Shown here in pieces: positions 25,913 to 34,408 of a stretch of 64,000 nucleotides of DNA. The stretch spans positions 1 through 64,000 of the forward strand of contig JAPLCC010000015.1 of NCBI GenBank assembly GCA_026392415.1. Reading direction: 5' to 3'. Position 1 is the stretch's first letter. Every line of letters begins with the position of its first letter. The notes below the pieces were generated by a model. That model made no database searches and was not told the DNA's origin. It was given only the letters and a program-made list of their open reading frames with translations. The translations under genes and the position numbers were made by a program. The stretch comes from Propionibacteriales bacterium (GTDB taxonomy: Bacteria; Actinomycetota; Actinomycetes; Propionibacteriales; Nocardioidaceae).

Positions 25913-27040
25913 CTAGCAGTCCCTGCTGGCATCGGTCTGGGTGCACGTACGGGTATCGCCTTCGCTGCCAGGGATCGTGAAGACGACCTTGTTGAGGTCG
26001 TGCAGGGAACCACTCAGCAACTTCGCGCCCGTGGTCGGGTGCTTCTTGCGCGCCTGCCAGGACATGACGAATCCCGCCTGCTTCGAGCCTCCATTGGTCA
26101 CCCAAAAGCCTTGGTTCATCTCGATCCAGTAGCTGCCCGGCTTCTCTGCGTTGCGCCACACGTGGTACTGGTCGCAGTCCTTGAACTCGAAGCCCACAAC
26201 TCCGCCGGGGACGTCAATCTCGGGCCGGATCGGCGAGCTGTTGCAATCGCCTTCGAAGTCGGTCCCGGGGTCTCGCTCCAGCCACGTCGCAAGACGACGA
26301 CGGTCATCGGGCCAGCTCGCCTCGGCCGACTCGGCCGTGTTGTCGAACGGGAAGCTCTGAACACGCAGGAGCTTGACCTTCGGCTGCGGTCCGGGGTAGT
26401 CCGGGTTGGGATCTCCGTCTCCGAAACGCTTGTACCAATACAGGTAGAACGGTGAGTTCGGGTCATTCCATCGACGGCGTTTCCAGCTGAAGTTGGCATC
26501 CCCGAGTTTGCCCACCTTCAGCGTGTAGTCACCGGTTGCGATCGTGCCCCACGATCCGGCCATGCCTGGCCCGGACGACTGCACAACGGCGGTGCCGGGG
26601 TCAGTGCCCGCCGTCACGCTGACAGCTCCGTCCTCGACCACCACTTCGACCTCAGCGAGTTCCGTCGCCGGCGTCTTGGCGATCAGCACCTCGCCGCCCG
26701 CCAGCGAGACGACTTCCACCGCCTCGGCATCAGCGGTCCCCGTTCCCTCGCCGTCGGAATAGTCCAACAAGTCGTCTGCCGCGGCCTCCTCGTCAGAGGT
26801 GCGGGAGTCGGCGTCGGCGTCCCTGGCAGCCTCCGCCTCGGCCTTGTCCACCTGGGCCGTCGAGAAGGTGAAGGTTGCCGACGTGTCCTCGGCAACCTCC
26901 ATCCCGAAGATCGTCGGCGCCTCTGTCGAGTCGCCTCCACCGTCGTCGGCCGACGCAGACGGGGCAGCGAGCCCAGATGACATCAACGCAACCAGACCGG
27001 CAGCAGCGAGTTTCTTGGCGCGCAAGCGAGAGTTTTCCAC
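25913..27040 (-). CDS. Secreted protein of unknown function
   Basis: 375 residues. Signal peptide (RLRAKKLAAAGLVALMSSGLA) ending ASADD. An acidic Ala/Glu/Asp-rich stretch follows, then a Trp/Tyr-rich domain (residues ~170-370) with four Cys, two of them in the C-terminal TCTQTDASRDC. GTG at 27040 is chosen because GGAGG lies eight bases upstream; an ATG at 27064 lacks any ribosome site. First gene of the cluster, with a palindromic motif upstream that is shared with the exported-protein gene at 52382. No family recognised. Confidence 0.72.
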   Translation of the reverse strand: MENSRLRAKKLAAAGLVALMSSGLAAPSASADDGGGDSTEAPTIFGMEVAEDTSATFTFSTAQVDKAEAEAARDADADSRTSDEEAAADDLLDYSDGEGTGTADAEAVEVVSLAGGEVLIAKTPATELAEVEVVVEDGAVSVTAGTDPGTAVVQSSGPGMAGSWGTIATGDYTLKVGKLGDANFSWKRRRWNDPNSPFYLYWYKRFGDGDPNPDYPGPQPKVKLLRVQSFPFDNTAESAEASWPDDRRRLATWLERDPGTDFEGDCNSSPIRPEIDVPGGVVGFEFKDCDQYHVWRNAEKPGSYWIEMNQGFWVTNGGSKQAGFVMSWQARKKHPTTGAKLLSGSLHDLNKVVFTIPGSEGDTRTCTQTDASRDC

Positions 27041-27068
27041 GAGACCTCCACGTTGGGACTTCATTCAG

Positions 27069-27083
27069 GTATGACCATACATG
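27069..27083 (-). promoter_or_regulatory. Palindromic motif shared by two exported-protein clusters
   Basis: GTATGGTCATAC is a 5+5 palindrome partly overlapping the 9-mer CATGTATGG (27083-27075). The same 9-mer and a similar palindrome occur upstream of the gene at 52382. Its location 30-40 bp before the start suits an operator. Confidence 0.35.
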
Positions 27084-27116
27084 AATGGTTCACCATCTTC
27101 GCTCGCTCGGAAAAAC

Positions 27117-27149
27117 GAACGAACCCGCGCTACGTCGTAGCGCGGGTTC
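27117..27149 (-). terminator. Terminator of tRNA-Glu
   Basis: A 13-bp perfect stem (27121-27133 with 27137-27149, loop GTC), followed on the minus strand by GTTCGTTTTT. It lies 16 bp beyond the tRNA-Glu 3' end. Confidence 0.85.
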
Positions 27150-27165
27150 AGAAAACTTCGGGTGG

Positions 27166-27238
27166 TACCCCCAACGGGATTCGAACCCGTGCTACCGCCG
27201 TGAAAGGGCGACGTCCTAGGCCGCTAGACGATGGGGGC
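27166..27238 (-). tRNA. tRNA-Glu (anticodon TTC)
   Basis: Cloverleaf complete: acceptor GCCCCCA with TGGGGGT, anticodon stem CGCC/GGCG with loop CTTTCAC (anticodon TTC), T-arm CGGG/CCCG with TTCGAAT, discriminator A. CCA is not encoded. Confidence 0.96.
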
Positions 27239-27392
27239 CCCGCTGCACCAGACCTGAGTCGGGCACGGCCCGAACAGCATAGTGCGACCCGGCGCGAAGC
27301 ACCCAACCGCCACCACACCAAGCGCTGCCGGGTCCAGGGTCGCCGCCACTTTCGTACGACGGCGCACACTCCGGTATGGTTTGCGACTGCCT

Positions 27393-27466
27393 GGCCAGGT
27401 AGCTCAGTTGGTACGAGCGATCGACTGAAACTCGATAGGTCGGCGGTTCGACCCCGCCCCTGGCCA
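27393..27466 (+). tRNA. tRNA-Phe (anticodon GAA)
   Basis: Acceptor GGCCAGG with CCTGGCC, D-arm GCTC/GAGC, anticodon stem ATCGA/TCGAT with loop CTGAAAC (GAA at 27427-27429), T-arm GGCGG/CCGCC, discriminator A. CCA is not encoded. Strong terminator 8 bp downstream. Confidence 0.97.
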
Positions 27467-27473
27467 CAGTGCA

Positions 27474-27509
27474 CGAACACCCCCGTCGGGATTCCGACGG
27501 GGGTGTTCG
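27474..27509 (+). terminator. Terminator of tRNA-Phe
   Basis: A perfect 16-bp inverted repeat (CGAACACCCCCGTCGG and its complement) around a GATT loop, followed by CATTTCCTCTT. Confidence 0.85.
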
Positions 27510-27587
27510 CATTTCCTCTTCGAGAGTTCCCGTGGCCGGCCCCCGGCATTCAGGTGGGAGTCAGGTTGCTCCCCGCATGCTGCGTGT

Positions 27588-28232
27588 GTGCCGCTTCTCC
27601 CGAACCTCCCCACCTGGTCCGCCGAACACGGCCTGATCCCGATGTTGCGCCTGATCGAGGTCGTGATGTCCCCGGACAATCTGCTCGTGCTCGGCTTTCT
27701 GCTTGCGGGTGCGTGCCTGGTCCGCGGGCAGGTGCGCACGTCGGTGTTCGTGGCCGGCACGGTGTGGGTGACGTCGTACGCGACAACGGAGCTCAAGCAA
27801 ATGTTCGGCCGCGAGCGTCCGCAGTGGCAGTGGGGCGAGCACGTGCACAACGGTGGCTCCTTCCCCTCGGGCCACAGCTCGGCCATCGCGGCACTCGTCG
27901 GCGTCGTGGTGGTCCTGGCCGTGCTCAGCGCCGGGGACGACGCACGACGTCGCCAGCGGGCGGCCCTGTTCGTCCCGCTCGGCGCAATTGCCCTGGCCGT
28001 CGTGGCCGCCGACCGGCTCCTGCTGGGACGCCACTACCCCTCTGACGTCGTCGCCGGCTTCGCGCTCGCGGCCGTCATCACGTCCGTGATGGCCGTGCTG
28101 ACCGGCGTCGTTCCCGCGCGCCGGGTTGAGGCGGAGGCAGCCGACACGGGACAGTCGACGGGTGCTGCCCCGCTTCGAGATCACCGCGCGCCATCGACCG
28201 GTGTCGATCGTCGGGATCCCGTTCACGTCTGA
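27588..28232 (+). CDS. PAP2-family phosphatase, membrane bound
   Basis: 214 residues with about five hydrophobic segments. The three acid-phosphatase motifs are present: KQMFGRERP (K-x6-RP), FPSGHSSA, and RLLLGRHYPSDVVAG. It probably dephosphorylates a lipid phosphate such as an undecaprenyl, phosphatidate or phosphatidylglycerol phosphate; which one cannot be told. The C-terminal ~35 residues are charged and poorly conserved in type. Start GTG. The next gene's likely start lies within its end. Confidence 0.88.
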   Translation: MPLLPNLPTWSAEHGLIPMLRLIEVVMSPDNLLVLGFLLAGACLVRGQVRTSVFVAGTVWVTSYATTELKQMFGRERPQWQWGEHVHNGGSFPSGHSSAIAALVGVVVVLAVLSAGDDARRRQRAALFVPLGAIALAVVAADRLLLGRHYPSDVVAGFALAAVITSVMAVLTGVVPARRVEAEAADTGQSTGAAPLRDHRAPSTGVDRRDPVHV

Positions 28233-29532
28233 GGACTACGGCGCCGGGGGTGACACGAGGTCAGCGACGGCCGCAACGCCCCACGTGGCGCCGTACGCCG
28301 CCATCGAGGTCGCCCTCTCCCCCGGCAGCGGTACGACGACCCTGGCCCTCACCGCGGCCGACGGCTCGTCACTCCGAGTCGTCCTGGCTGATGGCTCCGT
28401 GTCGCTGGCGGTCACGGTCGACGGCGCGACAAGCCAGCACCGCAGCCGGCGCCACGGGCGGGTCAAGGTGGCTCCCACGCGATTCGCGCTGACCCTGACC
28501 GGCACCCACCTGGCCGCGCTGGCCCTCGAAGGTGACGCGTGGGTGGTCCGTGGGCGCGTGGACCTCGACGGTGTCCTCGACACCCGCAACCAGGCGTGGC
28601 TCTCGGGGTTGACGAGCTCGTGGGTCTCGACCGACGACATCACGGGTTGGTCGGCGGGGGTCTTCGGACAACTCGGCCTGCGCGACATCCGCCTCGTGAC
28701 CCACGCCGACGGGTCGCCGTACCGGCAAGCGGGAGCAGTGCTGTTCACCGCCAGCAGCGCGGGGCCGGGGTTCTTCGACACGGCGCACACGTCCGTTTGG
28801 CGACTGGACGAGGACGGGCCGACCCACACGGGCGACCTGTACTTCGAACGGTCGGACCGCCCGGGCAGCTTCGGCGACCACGCCACGCATGTGGTGCGCG
28901 TCGGCGACGGGTGGCTGGTGGCGACGAGCACCTGGAGCGACTTCCGCGGGGAGAAGTCCGAACACCCGAACCCCACCGTCGGGATCACCGTCGCCGAGAC
29001 CACCGCGGACCTCACCCACGGACAGCACCTGCTGCCCACCCGGCCGCTGGCCCTGCCGACCTCCGGGCCCAGTGTGGGCACGTGGGACCCCCACCTGGTC
29101 CGCACCGAGAACGGCAAGTGGCTGGTCGCCTACGTCAGCGCGAAGAAGTTCTTCGACTTCCACCCCGTGCTGGCGTCCGGGCCGTCGCTGGACGACCTCA
29201 CGTTCCGCGCGGCGGCGACCGACCGGCGTGCCACCGAGGGCACCACGATCGTCCGACTCGACGACGACTGGCGAGTGCTCGCCAGTGACGGCAGGGACAA
29301 CCCGAGAGCGACCCGCGGCCGGTTCCCGATCTTCGACCTGGAACTGCGCGAGGTCGGCACCCTGGATGCGCCGTACCCCAGCAACATCCCGTGGCCGACG
29401 GTCATCGCACCGGACGAGTACCGGCCCGACGACCTTTGGTCACTGGTGACGTTCGATGGCACGACCGCGGGCGGACGGCTCACCGGTTACGGCACCCACG
29501 GGGATGTCGTGGTGATGCGCGCCAGCCGATGA
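28162..29532 (+). CDS. Beta-propeller protein resembling glycoside hydrolase family 43-like enzymes
   Basis: About 456 residues. Repeated Asp/Trp-rich segments such as TWDPHLVRTENGKWLVAYVS (near residue 310) are typical of five-bladed glycosidase-like propellers. The N-terminal ~180 residues are beta-rich and could be a carbohydrate-binding jelly roll. No signal peptide is seen. The start is uncertain: GTG at 28162 overlaps the PAP2 gene by 71 bp, while GTG at 28201 is an alternative; neither has a clear ribosome site. Activity unproven. Confidence 0.65.
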   Translation: MLPRFEITARHRPVSIVGIPFTSEDYGAGGDTRSATAATPHVAPYAAIEVALSPGSGTTTLALTAADGSSLRVVLADGSVSLAVTVDGATSQHRSRRHGRVKVAPTRFALTLTGTHLAALALEGDAWVVRGRVDLDGVLDTRNQAWLSGLTSSWVSTDDITGWSAGVFGQLGLRDIRLVTHADGSPYRQAGAVLFTASSAGPGFFDTAHTSVWRLDEDGPTHTGDLYFERSDRPGSFGDHATHVVRVGDGWLVATSTWSDFRGEKSEHPNPTVGITVAETTADLTHGQHLLPTRPLALPTSGPSVGTWDPHLVRTENGKWLVAYVSAKKFFDFHPVLASGPSLDDLTFRAAATDRRATEGTTIVRLDDDWRVLASDGRDNPRATRGRFPIFDLELREVGTLDAPYPSNIPWPTVIAPDEYRPDDLWSLVTFDGTTAGGRLTGYGTHGDVVVMRASR

Positions 29533-29555
29533 GGACGCCGGACGCGCAGTTGAAC

Positions 29556-29741
29556 TCAGTCTCGCTGGGGGTCGGCGTAGTCCGACCACTTCTCGAGCAC
29601 TTCGGGCTCGATCTCCTCCGCGCGCGTGGCGGGCTCCCCATGGAGCTCGCGCGCAAGGGCCGACAGATCGGTCTCGTGCGTCTGGTACTTCAGGTCGCGC
29701 GCGACCTTGGTCTGCTTGGCTTTCGCTCGGCCGCGGCCCAT
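29556..29741 (-). CDS. DUF3073 protein
   Basis: 61 residues beginning MGRGRAKAKQTKVARDLKY, the conserved actinobacterial DUF3073 signature, with a THETDLSALARELHG motif in the middle and an acidic end. Basic N terminus suggests nucleic-acid contact, but the function is unknown. Downstream of purM in the same direction, as in mycobacteria. Confidence 0.93.
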   Translation of the reverse strand: MGRGRAKAKQTKVARDLKYQTHETDLSALARELHGEPATRAEEIEPEVLEKWSDYADPQRD

Positions 29742-29895
29742 AGGGTCCAGCCCCCTCGCACACTTGGCCGGTAGCCCTCTGGGCCCCGGACTGCTGAATC
29801 TGAGTCTCGTGGGCACAACATTACATGGCCCGTGGGTGTTCCCGTACCCGGGATCGTTCGACGCGCGGGGTTTGAGGCCCACGTCACCCATCGGT

Positions 29896-30957
29896 TCACC
29901 AACCGGGGTGCTGGCCCACCAGCTCGACACTGCCCTTGAGCTCCGGGTCGACCCCGACCTCGCCGGCGACCCAGGCATTGATCCCGAAGTCGGCGAGACG
30001 AGCGATCGCCGTGCCGATGGAATCGGGAGCGACGAGGGCCACCATGCCGACGCCGCAGTTGAGCGTCGCCTCAAGATCGGGCTGCGAGACGTTGCCGAGC
30101 TGGCGAACGACGTCGAAGACCGGTCCAGGCGTCCAGGTGCCGCGGTCGAGCGTGGCCTTCAGCTCGGGCGGCATGACCCGCGCGAGGTTGTTGGCGAGGC
30201 CGCCGCCAGTGACGTGCGCCATGGCGTGGGTCTCGGTCTCGCGGGCGATCGCCAGCGAAGGCTTCGTGTAGAGCCGCGTCGGAACGAGGAGCTCCTCGCC
30301 CAGCGTGCGGCCGAACTCCTCGACGTGACGGTCGACCGTCCAGCCGGCCTGCGTGAAGAACACGTGCCGCGCCAGGGAGTACCCGTTGGAGTGCAGGCCG
30401 CTGGCCTCCATCGCGAGTACGACGTCTCCGGGCCGCACCCGGCCGGGACCGAGCAACGCGTCCGCCTCGACGACTCCGGTCGTGGCACCCGCGACGTCGT
30501 ACTCATCGGGCGCCAGCAGGCCGGGGTGCTCGGCGGTCTCGCCGCCGACGAGCGCGCAGCCCGCCTCGACACACGCCTCGGCAATGCCCTTCACGATGGC
30601 GGCGATCCGCTCCGGGACCACCTTGCCCGTGGCGATGTAGTCGGTCATGAAGAGCGGCTCGGCGCCACAGACGACGAGGTCGTCGACGACCATGCCGACC
30701 AGGTCGAACCCGATCGTGTCGTGCTTGTCCATCATCTGCGCGACCGCGACCTTCGTGCCGACACCGTCGGTGGACGTGGCGAGCAACGGTCGCTTGTAGG
30801 CCAGCAGGGCCGAGGCGTCGAAGAGCCCGGCGAAGCCGCCGAGGCCACCGAGCATCTCGGGACGGCGGGCCTTCTCGACCCACTCCTTCATGAGGTCGAC
30901 GGCGCGGTCAGCGGCCTCGATGTCGACGCCGGCGCGGGCATAGGCGTTCTCGGCCAC
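29896..30957 (-). CDS. purM: Phosphoribosylformylglycinamidine cyclo-ligase
   Basis: 353 residues, full length. Fifth step of purine synthesis: closes FGAM to AIR using ATP. Motifs: STDGVGTKVAVAQMM near residue 60, GFDLVGMVVDDLVVCGAEPLFMTDY positions 80-105, and CALVGGETAEHPG near 130. GTG start at 30957, 17 nt after the purF stop, with GAGGG upstream; purF-purM form an operon. Confidence 0.97.
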   Translation of the reverse strand: MAENAYARAGVDIEAADRAVDLMKEWVEKARRPEMLGGLGGFAGLFDASALLAYKRPLLATSTDGVGTKVAVAQMMDKHDTIGFDLVGMVVDDLVVCGAEPLFMTDYIATGKVVPERIAAIVKGIAEACVEAGCALVGGETAEHPGLLAPDEYDVAGATTGVVEADALLGPGRVRPGDVVLAMEASGLHSNGYSLARHVFFTQAGWTVDRHVEEFGRTLGEELLVPTRLYTKPSLAIARETETHAMAHVTGGGLANNLARVMPPELKATLDRGTWTPGPVFDVVRQLGNVSQPDLEATLNCGVGMVALVAPDSIGTAIARLADFGINAWVAGEVGVDPELKGSVELVGQHPGW

Positions 30958-30974
30958 GTTCCCTCGGTCTCCTG

Positions 30975-32435
30975 TCACGGGTTGTTGAAGACGGGCAGTG
31001 CCTCGCCGTGGGTGCTCGGCTTGAGCGTTGCCTCGAGCAGGTGCTTGCCGAGCAGGCTCTCGTCGGGAAGTTCGATCGGGTAGTCGCCGGTGAAGCAAGC
31101 GGTGCACAACGACGTCTGCGGCTGTCCGGTCGACTGGATCATCCCGTCGAGCGAGATGTAGCCGAGACTGTCGGCGCCGACACTGGCGGCGATCTCCGCG
31201 GGCTCCAGGCCGTTGGCGATCAGTTCGGCGCGGGTCGCGAAGTCGATGCCGTAGAAGCACGGCCACTTGACCGGCGGGCTGGAGATCCGGACATGGACCT
31301 CGAGGGCACCGGCCTCGCGGAGCATCCGGACCTGGGCGCGCTGGGTGTTGCCACGCACGATCGAGTCGTCGACCACGACGATCCGCTTGCCGCGGATCAT
31401 GTGCTCGAGGGCGTTGAGCTTGAGCCGGATGCCGAGCTGGCGCAAGGTCTGGCTGGGCTGGATGAAGGTCCGACCGACGTAGGCGTTCTTGACGAAGCCC
31501 TGACCGAACGGGATGCCACTCTCCAGCGCGTAGCCGGACGCGGCCGGGGTGCCGGACTCGGGCACCGGAATGACCAGGTCGGCGTCGACCGGGAACTCGC
31601 GGGCCAGCTGGCGACCCATCTCGACCCGGGCCTCGTGGACGCTGGTGCCGGCGATGGTCGCGTCCGGGCGAGCGAGGTAGACGTACTCGAACACGCAGCC
31701 CTTGCGGCGCGGCTCGGCGAACTTGTGGGAGCGCAGGCCGTCCTCGTCGATGACGATCAGCTCGCCGGGCTCGATCTCGCGGATCACGCTCGCACCGACG
31801 GTGGCCAGGGCCGAGTCCTCGCTCGCGACGACCCAGCCGCGCTCGAGGCGGCCCAGGACGAGGGGCCGGATGCCTTCGGGGTCGCGGGCGGCGTACAGGG
31901 TGTTCTCGTTCATGAAGACGAACGAGAACGCGCCGTTGACCTTCGGCAGCAGCTCCATGGCGCGGGCCTCGAGCGACTGGTCGGGGTGGTGCGCGAGGAG
32001 CGCGGTGACCAGGCTCGTGTCGTTGGTGGCCGCTTCCAGGTTGCGGGCGTGGATGTCGAGCTCGCCCTCGTCGCTGGGCAGCTCGGCGACCATGTCGGCG
32101 AGCTCGGCGGTGTTGATCAGGTTGCCGTTGTGGCCGAGCGCGATCGAGCCATCGGCCGTGGGCCGGAAGGTCGGCTGGGCGTTCTGCCAGGTGCTGGCTC
32201 CGGTCGTGGAGTACCGGCAGTGGCCGACCGCGAGGTGGCCGCGGAACGACGCGAGGGTGTTCTCGTCGAAGACCTGGGAGACGAGTCCCATGTCCTTGTA
32301 GACGAGGATCTGGCGGCCGTTGCTGACCGAGATGCCCGCGGACTCCTGGCCCCGGTGCTGCAGGGCGTAGAGGCCGAAGTAGGTCAGTTTGGCGACGTCT
32401 TCACCCGGGGCCCACACACCAAAGACTCCGCACAC
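30975..32435 (-). CDS. purF: Amidophosphoribosyltransferase
   Basis: 486 residues. First committed step of purine synthesis: PRPP plus glutamine to phosphoribosylamine. Cys-2 (MCGVFGVW) is the glutaminase nucleophile, so no propeptide is needed. The glutaminase domain includes YALQHRGQESAGI, and the phosphoribosyltransferase domain has the PRPP loop VVDDSIVRGNT near residue 350. Three short direct repeats lie just upstream. Confidence 0.98.
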   Translation of the reverse strand: MCGVFGVWAPGEDVAKLTYFGLYALQHRGQESAGISVSNGRQILVYKDMGLVSQVFDENTLASFRGHLAVGHCRYSTTGASTWQNAQPTFRPTADGSIALGHNGNLINTAELADMVAELPSDEGELDIHARNLEAATNDTSLVTALLAHHPDQSLEARAMELLPKVNGAFSFVFMNENTLYAARDPEGIRPLVLGRLERGWVVASEDSALATVGASVIREIEPGELIVIDEDGLRSHKFAEPRRKGCVFEYVYLARPDATIAGTSVHEARVEMGRQLAREFPVDADLVIPVPESGTPAASGYALESGIPFGQGFVKNAYVGRTFIQPSQTLRQLGIRLKLNALEHMIRGKRIVVVDDSIVRGNTQRAQVRMLREAGALEVHVRISSPPVKWPCFYGIDFATRAELIANGLEPAEIAASVGADSLGYISLDGMIQSTGQPQTSLCTACFTGDYPIELPDESLLGKHLLEATLKPSTHGEALPVFNNP

Positions 32436-32503
32436 AGCACGGAGCCTACCGGCCGGGCGCCTGATCCCTCATTTCGTCGGTGTGACATCCCGCCCTTCGG
32501 CCA

Positions 32504-32566
32504 GAAACCCCCACTCGGCGGTGCGAAACCCCCTACTCGGCGGTGACAAAACCCCTACTCGCGGTC
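32504..32566. repeat. Three tandem 20-22-bp repeats upstream of purF
   Basis: Units of the type GAAACCCCCTACTCGGCGGT start at 32504, 32525 and 32547 with small changes and length differences (21, 22, 20 bp). The last reaches into the stop codon of the peptidase gene. They lie 70-130 bp upstream of the purF start. Role unknown; possibly a dispersed element or a regulatory array. Confidence 0.75.
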
Positions 32567-33920
32567 AGGAGGCGCCCAGGTTGCGCAGCAGCAGGGCCTC
32601 GGCGAGGAGGACCTTCTCGAACTCGGCCAGGTGGAGGCCTTCGTTGGGGCCGTGAGCGCGGGTGTCGGGGTCCTCGACACCGGTCACCAGGACGGATGCC
32701 TGCGGGAAGGTCTCGAGGAACTCGGCGATGAACGGGATCGAGCCACCGACGCCCATGTCGACGGGCTCGGTGCCGTCCCAGGCCTCGGCGAACGCGGCCC
32801 GCGCGGCGTCGTACGACGGCCCGGTGGCGTCGATCTGCGTGGCCTCACCGGTGTCGACGACCGTCGTGGTGAGGGTCGCACCCCAGGCCACGTTGGCCTC
32901 GAGGTGGCGCTGCAGGCAGGCGAGCGCGTTCTCCGTGGTGTCGCCGGGGGCGATCCGCAACGAGATCTTGGCACGAGCCGACGGCACGAGGGTGTTGGAG
33001 GCGCCGTCGACCTTGGGCGCGTCAAGGCCCGTGATGCTGAGCGCGGGCTTGGTCCAGAGCCGCTCGACAGCCGACCCCTCACCCATCCACTCGATGCCTT
33101 CGGCCGCCCCGGACTCGGCACGGAGGCGGTCCTCCGGGTAGTCGACGTCGGCCGCGGGGCCGCTGAACAGGCCCTCGACGGCAACATTGCCGCGGTCGTC
33201 GTGGAGCGTGGCGATCAGGCGGGACAGGGTGATCAGGGCGTCCGGCACCAGACCGCCCCACATGCCCGAGTGCACGGCGTGGGTCAGGGTGCGGACCTCG
33301 ACGTCCACACGGACCAGGCCGCGGAGCGACGTGGTCAGTGCCGGGACACCGATGTCCCAGTTGCCGGAGTCGGCGATCACGATGACGTCAGCGGCGAGGC
33401 GGTCCTGGTAGGCCTTCAGCAGCGCCGGGAGCGTGTCGGAACCGACCTCCTCCTCACCCTCGATGAACACCTTGACGGTCACGGGCAGTTCGTCACCGAA
33501 CGCGCGGAGGGCCGCGATGTGCGTGATGATCCCGGCCTTGTCGTCGGCAGCGCCGCGGCCGTAGAGCCGGCCGTCGCGCTCGGTCGGCTCCCACGGCGGG
33601 CTGTCCCACTCGCTGTGGTCGTTCTCGGGCTGCACGTCGTGGTGCGCGTAGAGCAGCACCGTCGGCGCTCCCACCGGTCCGGCGCGGTGGCCGATCACGG
33701 CCGGCGGTGCGCCGTCGTGGGCGCGCACGATCTCGACGTCGACCCCTTCGGCGGCGAAGAGGTCGGCCGTCGCCCGGGCGCTCACTTCCACCTGGTCGAG
33801 GCGGTCGGGGTCGGCGCTGACGGACTGGATCCGCACGAGGGCCTCGAGGTCCGATCGGACGCCCGGGAGGAGCTCGGCAAGACGCGTACGCAGGTCATGG
33901 GTGGAGACAGGTGCGGTCAT
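32565..33920 (-). CDS. M20-family metallopeptidase (dipeptidase-like)
   Basis: 451 residues. Two-zinc M20 motifs are all present: LLYAHHDVQPEND (ligand His, near residue 90), GRGAADDKAG (bridging Asp, near 120), EGEEEVGS (catalytic and ligand Glu, near 155), IADSGNW and a late His in RAHGPNEG. The dimerisation insert is present. Likely a cytoplasmic dipeptidase or an amino-acylase; substrate not predictable. Confidence 0.93.
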   Translation of the reverse strand: MTAPVSTHDLRTRLAELLPGVRSDLEALVRIQSVSADPDRLDQVEVSARATADLFAAEGVDVEIVRAHDGAPPAVIGHRAGPVGAPTVLLYAHHDVQPENDHSEWDSPPWEPTERDGRLYGRGAADDKAGIITHIAALRAFGDELPVTVKVFIEGEEEVGSDTLPALLKAYQDRLAADVIVIADSGNWDIGVPALTTSLRGLVRVDVEVRTLTHAVHSGMWGGLVPDALITLSRLIATLHDDRGNVAVEGLFSGPAADVDYPEDRLRAESGAAEGIEWMGEGSAVERLWTKPALSITGLDAPKVDGASNTLVPSARAKISLRIAPGDTTENALACLQRHLEANVAWGATLTTTVVDTGEATQIDATGPSYDAARAAFAEAWDGTEPVDMGVGGSIPFIAEFLETFPQASVLVTGVEDPDTRAHGPNEGLHLAEFEKVLLAEALLLRNLGAS

Positions 33921-33957
33921 GTGCCCCAACTTATGACCTGGCCGGGCGTCGCCGAAA

Positions 33958-34332
33958 TCACCCCAGCGGGAGGTACGGCGCGAGGTCGGTGCGCTCGCCA
34001 CTCGCGCGGACGGTGCCCGCCTCGACCGCAGCGGCCCACCCGAGCTCGCCGGTGGCCAGCGCGATCCAGGTCGCCGCGTCGGTCTCGATGACGGCGGGCG
34101 GCGTGCCCCGCGTGTGGCGGACGCCCTCGACCACCTGGAACGCGGCGTACGGCGGGACCCGCACCTCGACGGAACGGCCCGGGGCACGCTCCTCGAGGAG
34201 CGCGAGGTAGTGCTTGGTGAGCAGCCGGAGGTCCGCGCGATCCGGAACGTCGCCGCTCTCGGTCGCCTCTCCCAGGCGGGCGCGCGCATCCACGACGTCT
34301 GCGGGTGACGCGGGGCGGAGGCGTGAGGGCAT
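33958..34332 (-). CDS. Sterol-carrier-family protein
   Basis: 124 residues. The conserved core RSVEVRVPPYAAFQVVEGVRHTRGTPPAVIETDAATWI (residues 45-80 region) is typical of the actinobacterial SCP-2-like sterol carrier family found near pur genes. A lipid-binding role is inferred from family. The ATG at 34332 (MPSRLRPASPADV) is favoured over a longer GTG start that would extend into the divergent promoter region. Confidence 0.82.
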   Translation of the reverse strand: MPSRLRPASPADVVDARARLGEATESGDVPDRADLRLLTKHYLALLEERAPGRSVEVRVPPYAAFQVVEGVRHTRGTPPAVIETDAATWIALATGELGWAAAVEAGTVRASGERTDLAPYLPLG

Positions 34333-34408
34333 GGCGAAATCATTGTCCCGCACCACCCACAGGTGGACCCTGCGGGTGCCCTGTGGCACCACACGTCAGA
34401 ATGGGGTC

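Noticed and set aside
27085..27095. GTTCACCATCT as a PHO box
   Set aside because: Only a single unit without an adjacent 11-mer partner, and the orientation does not face a phosphate gene.
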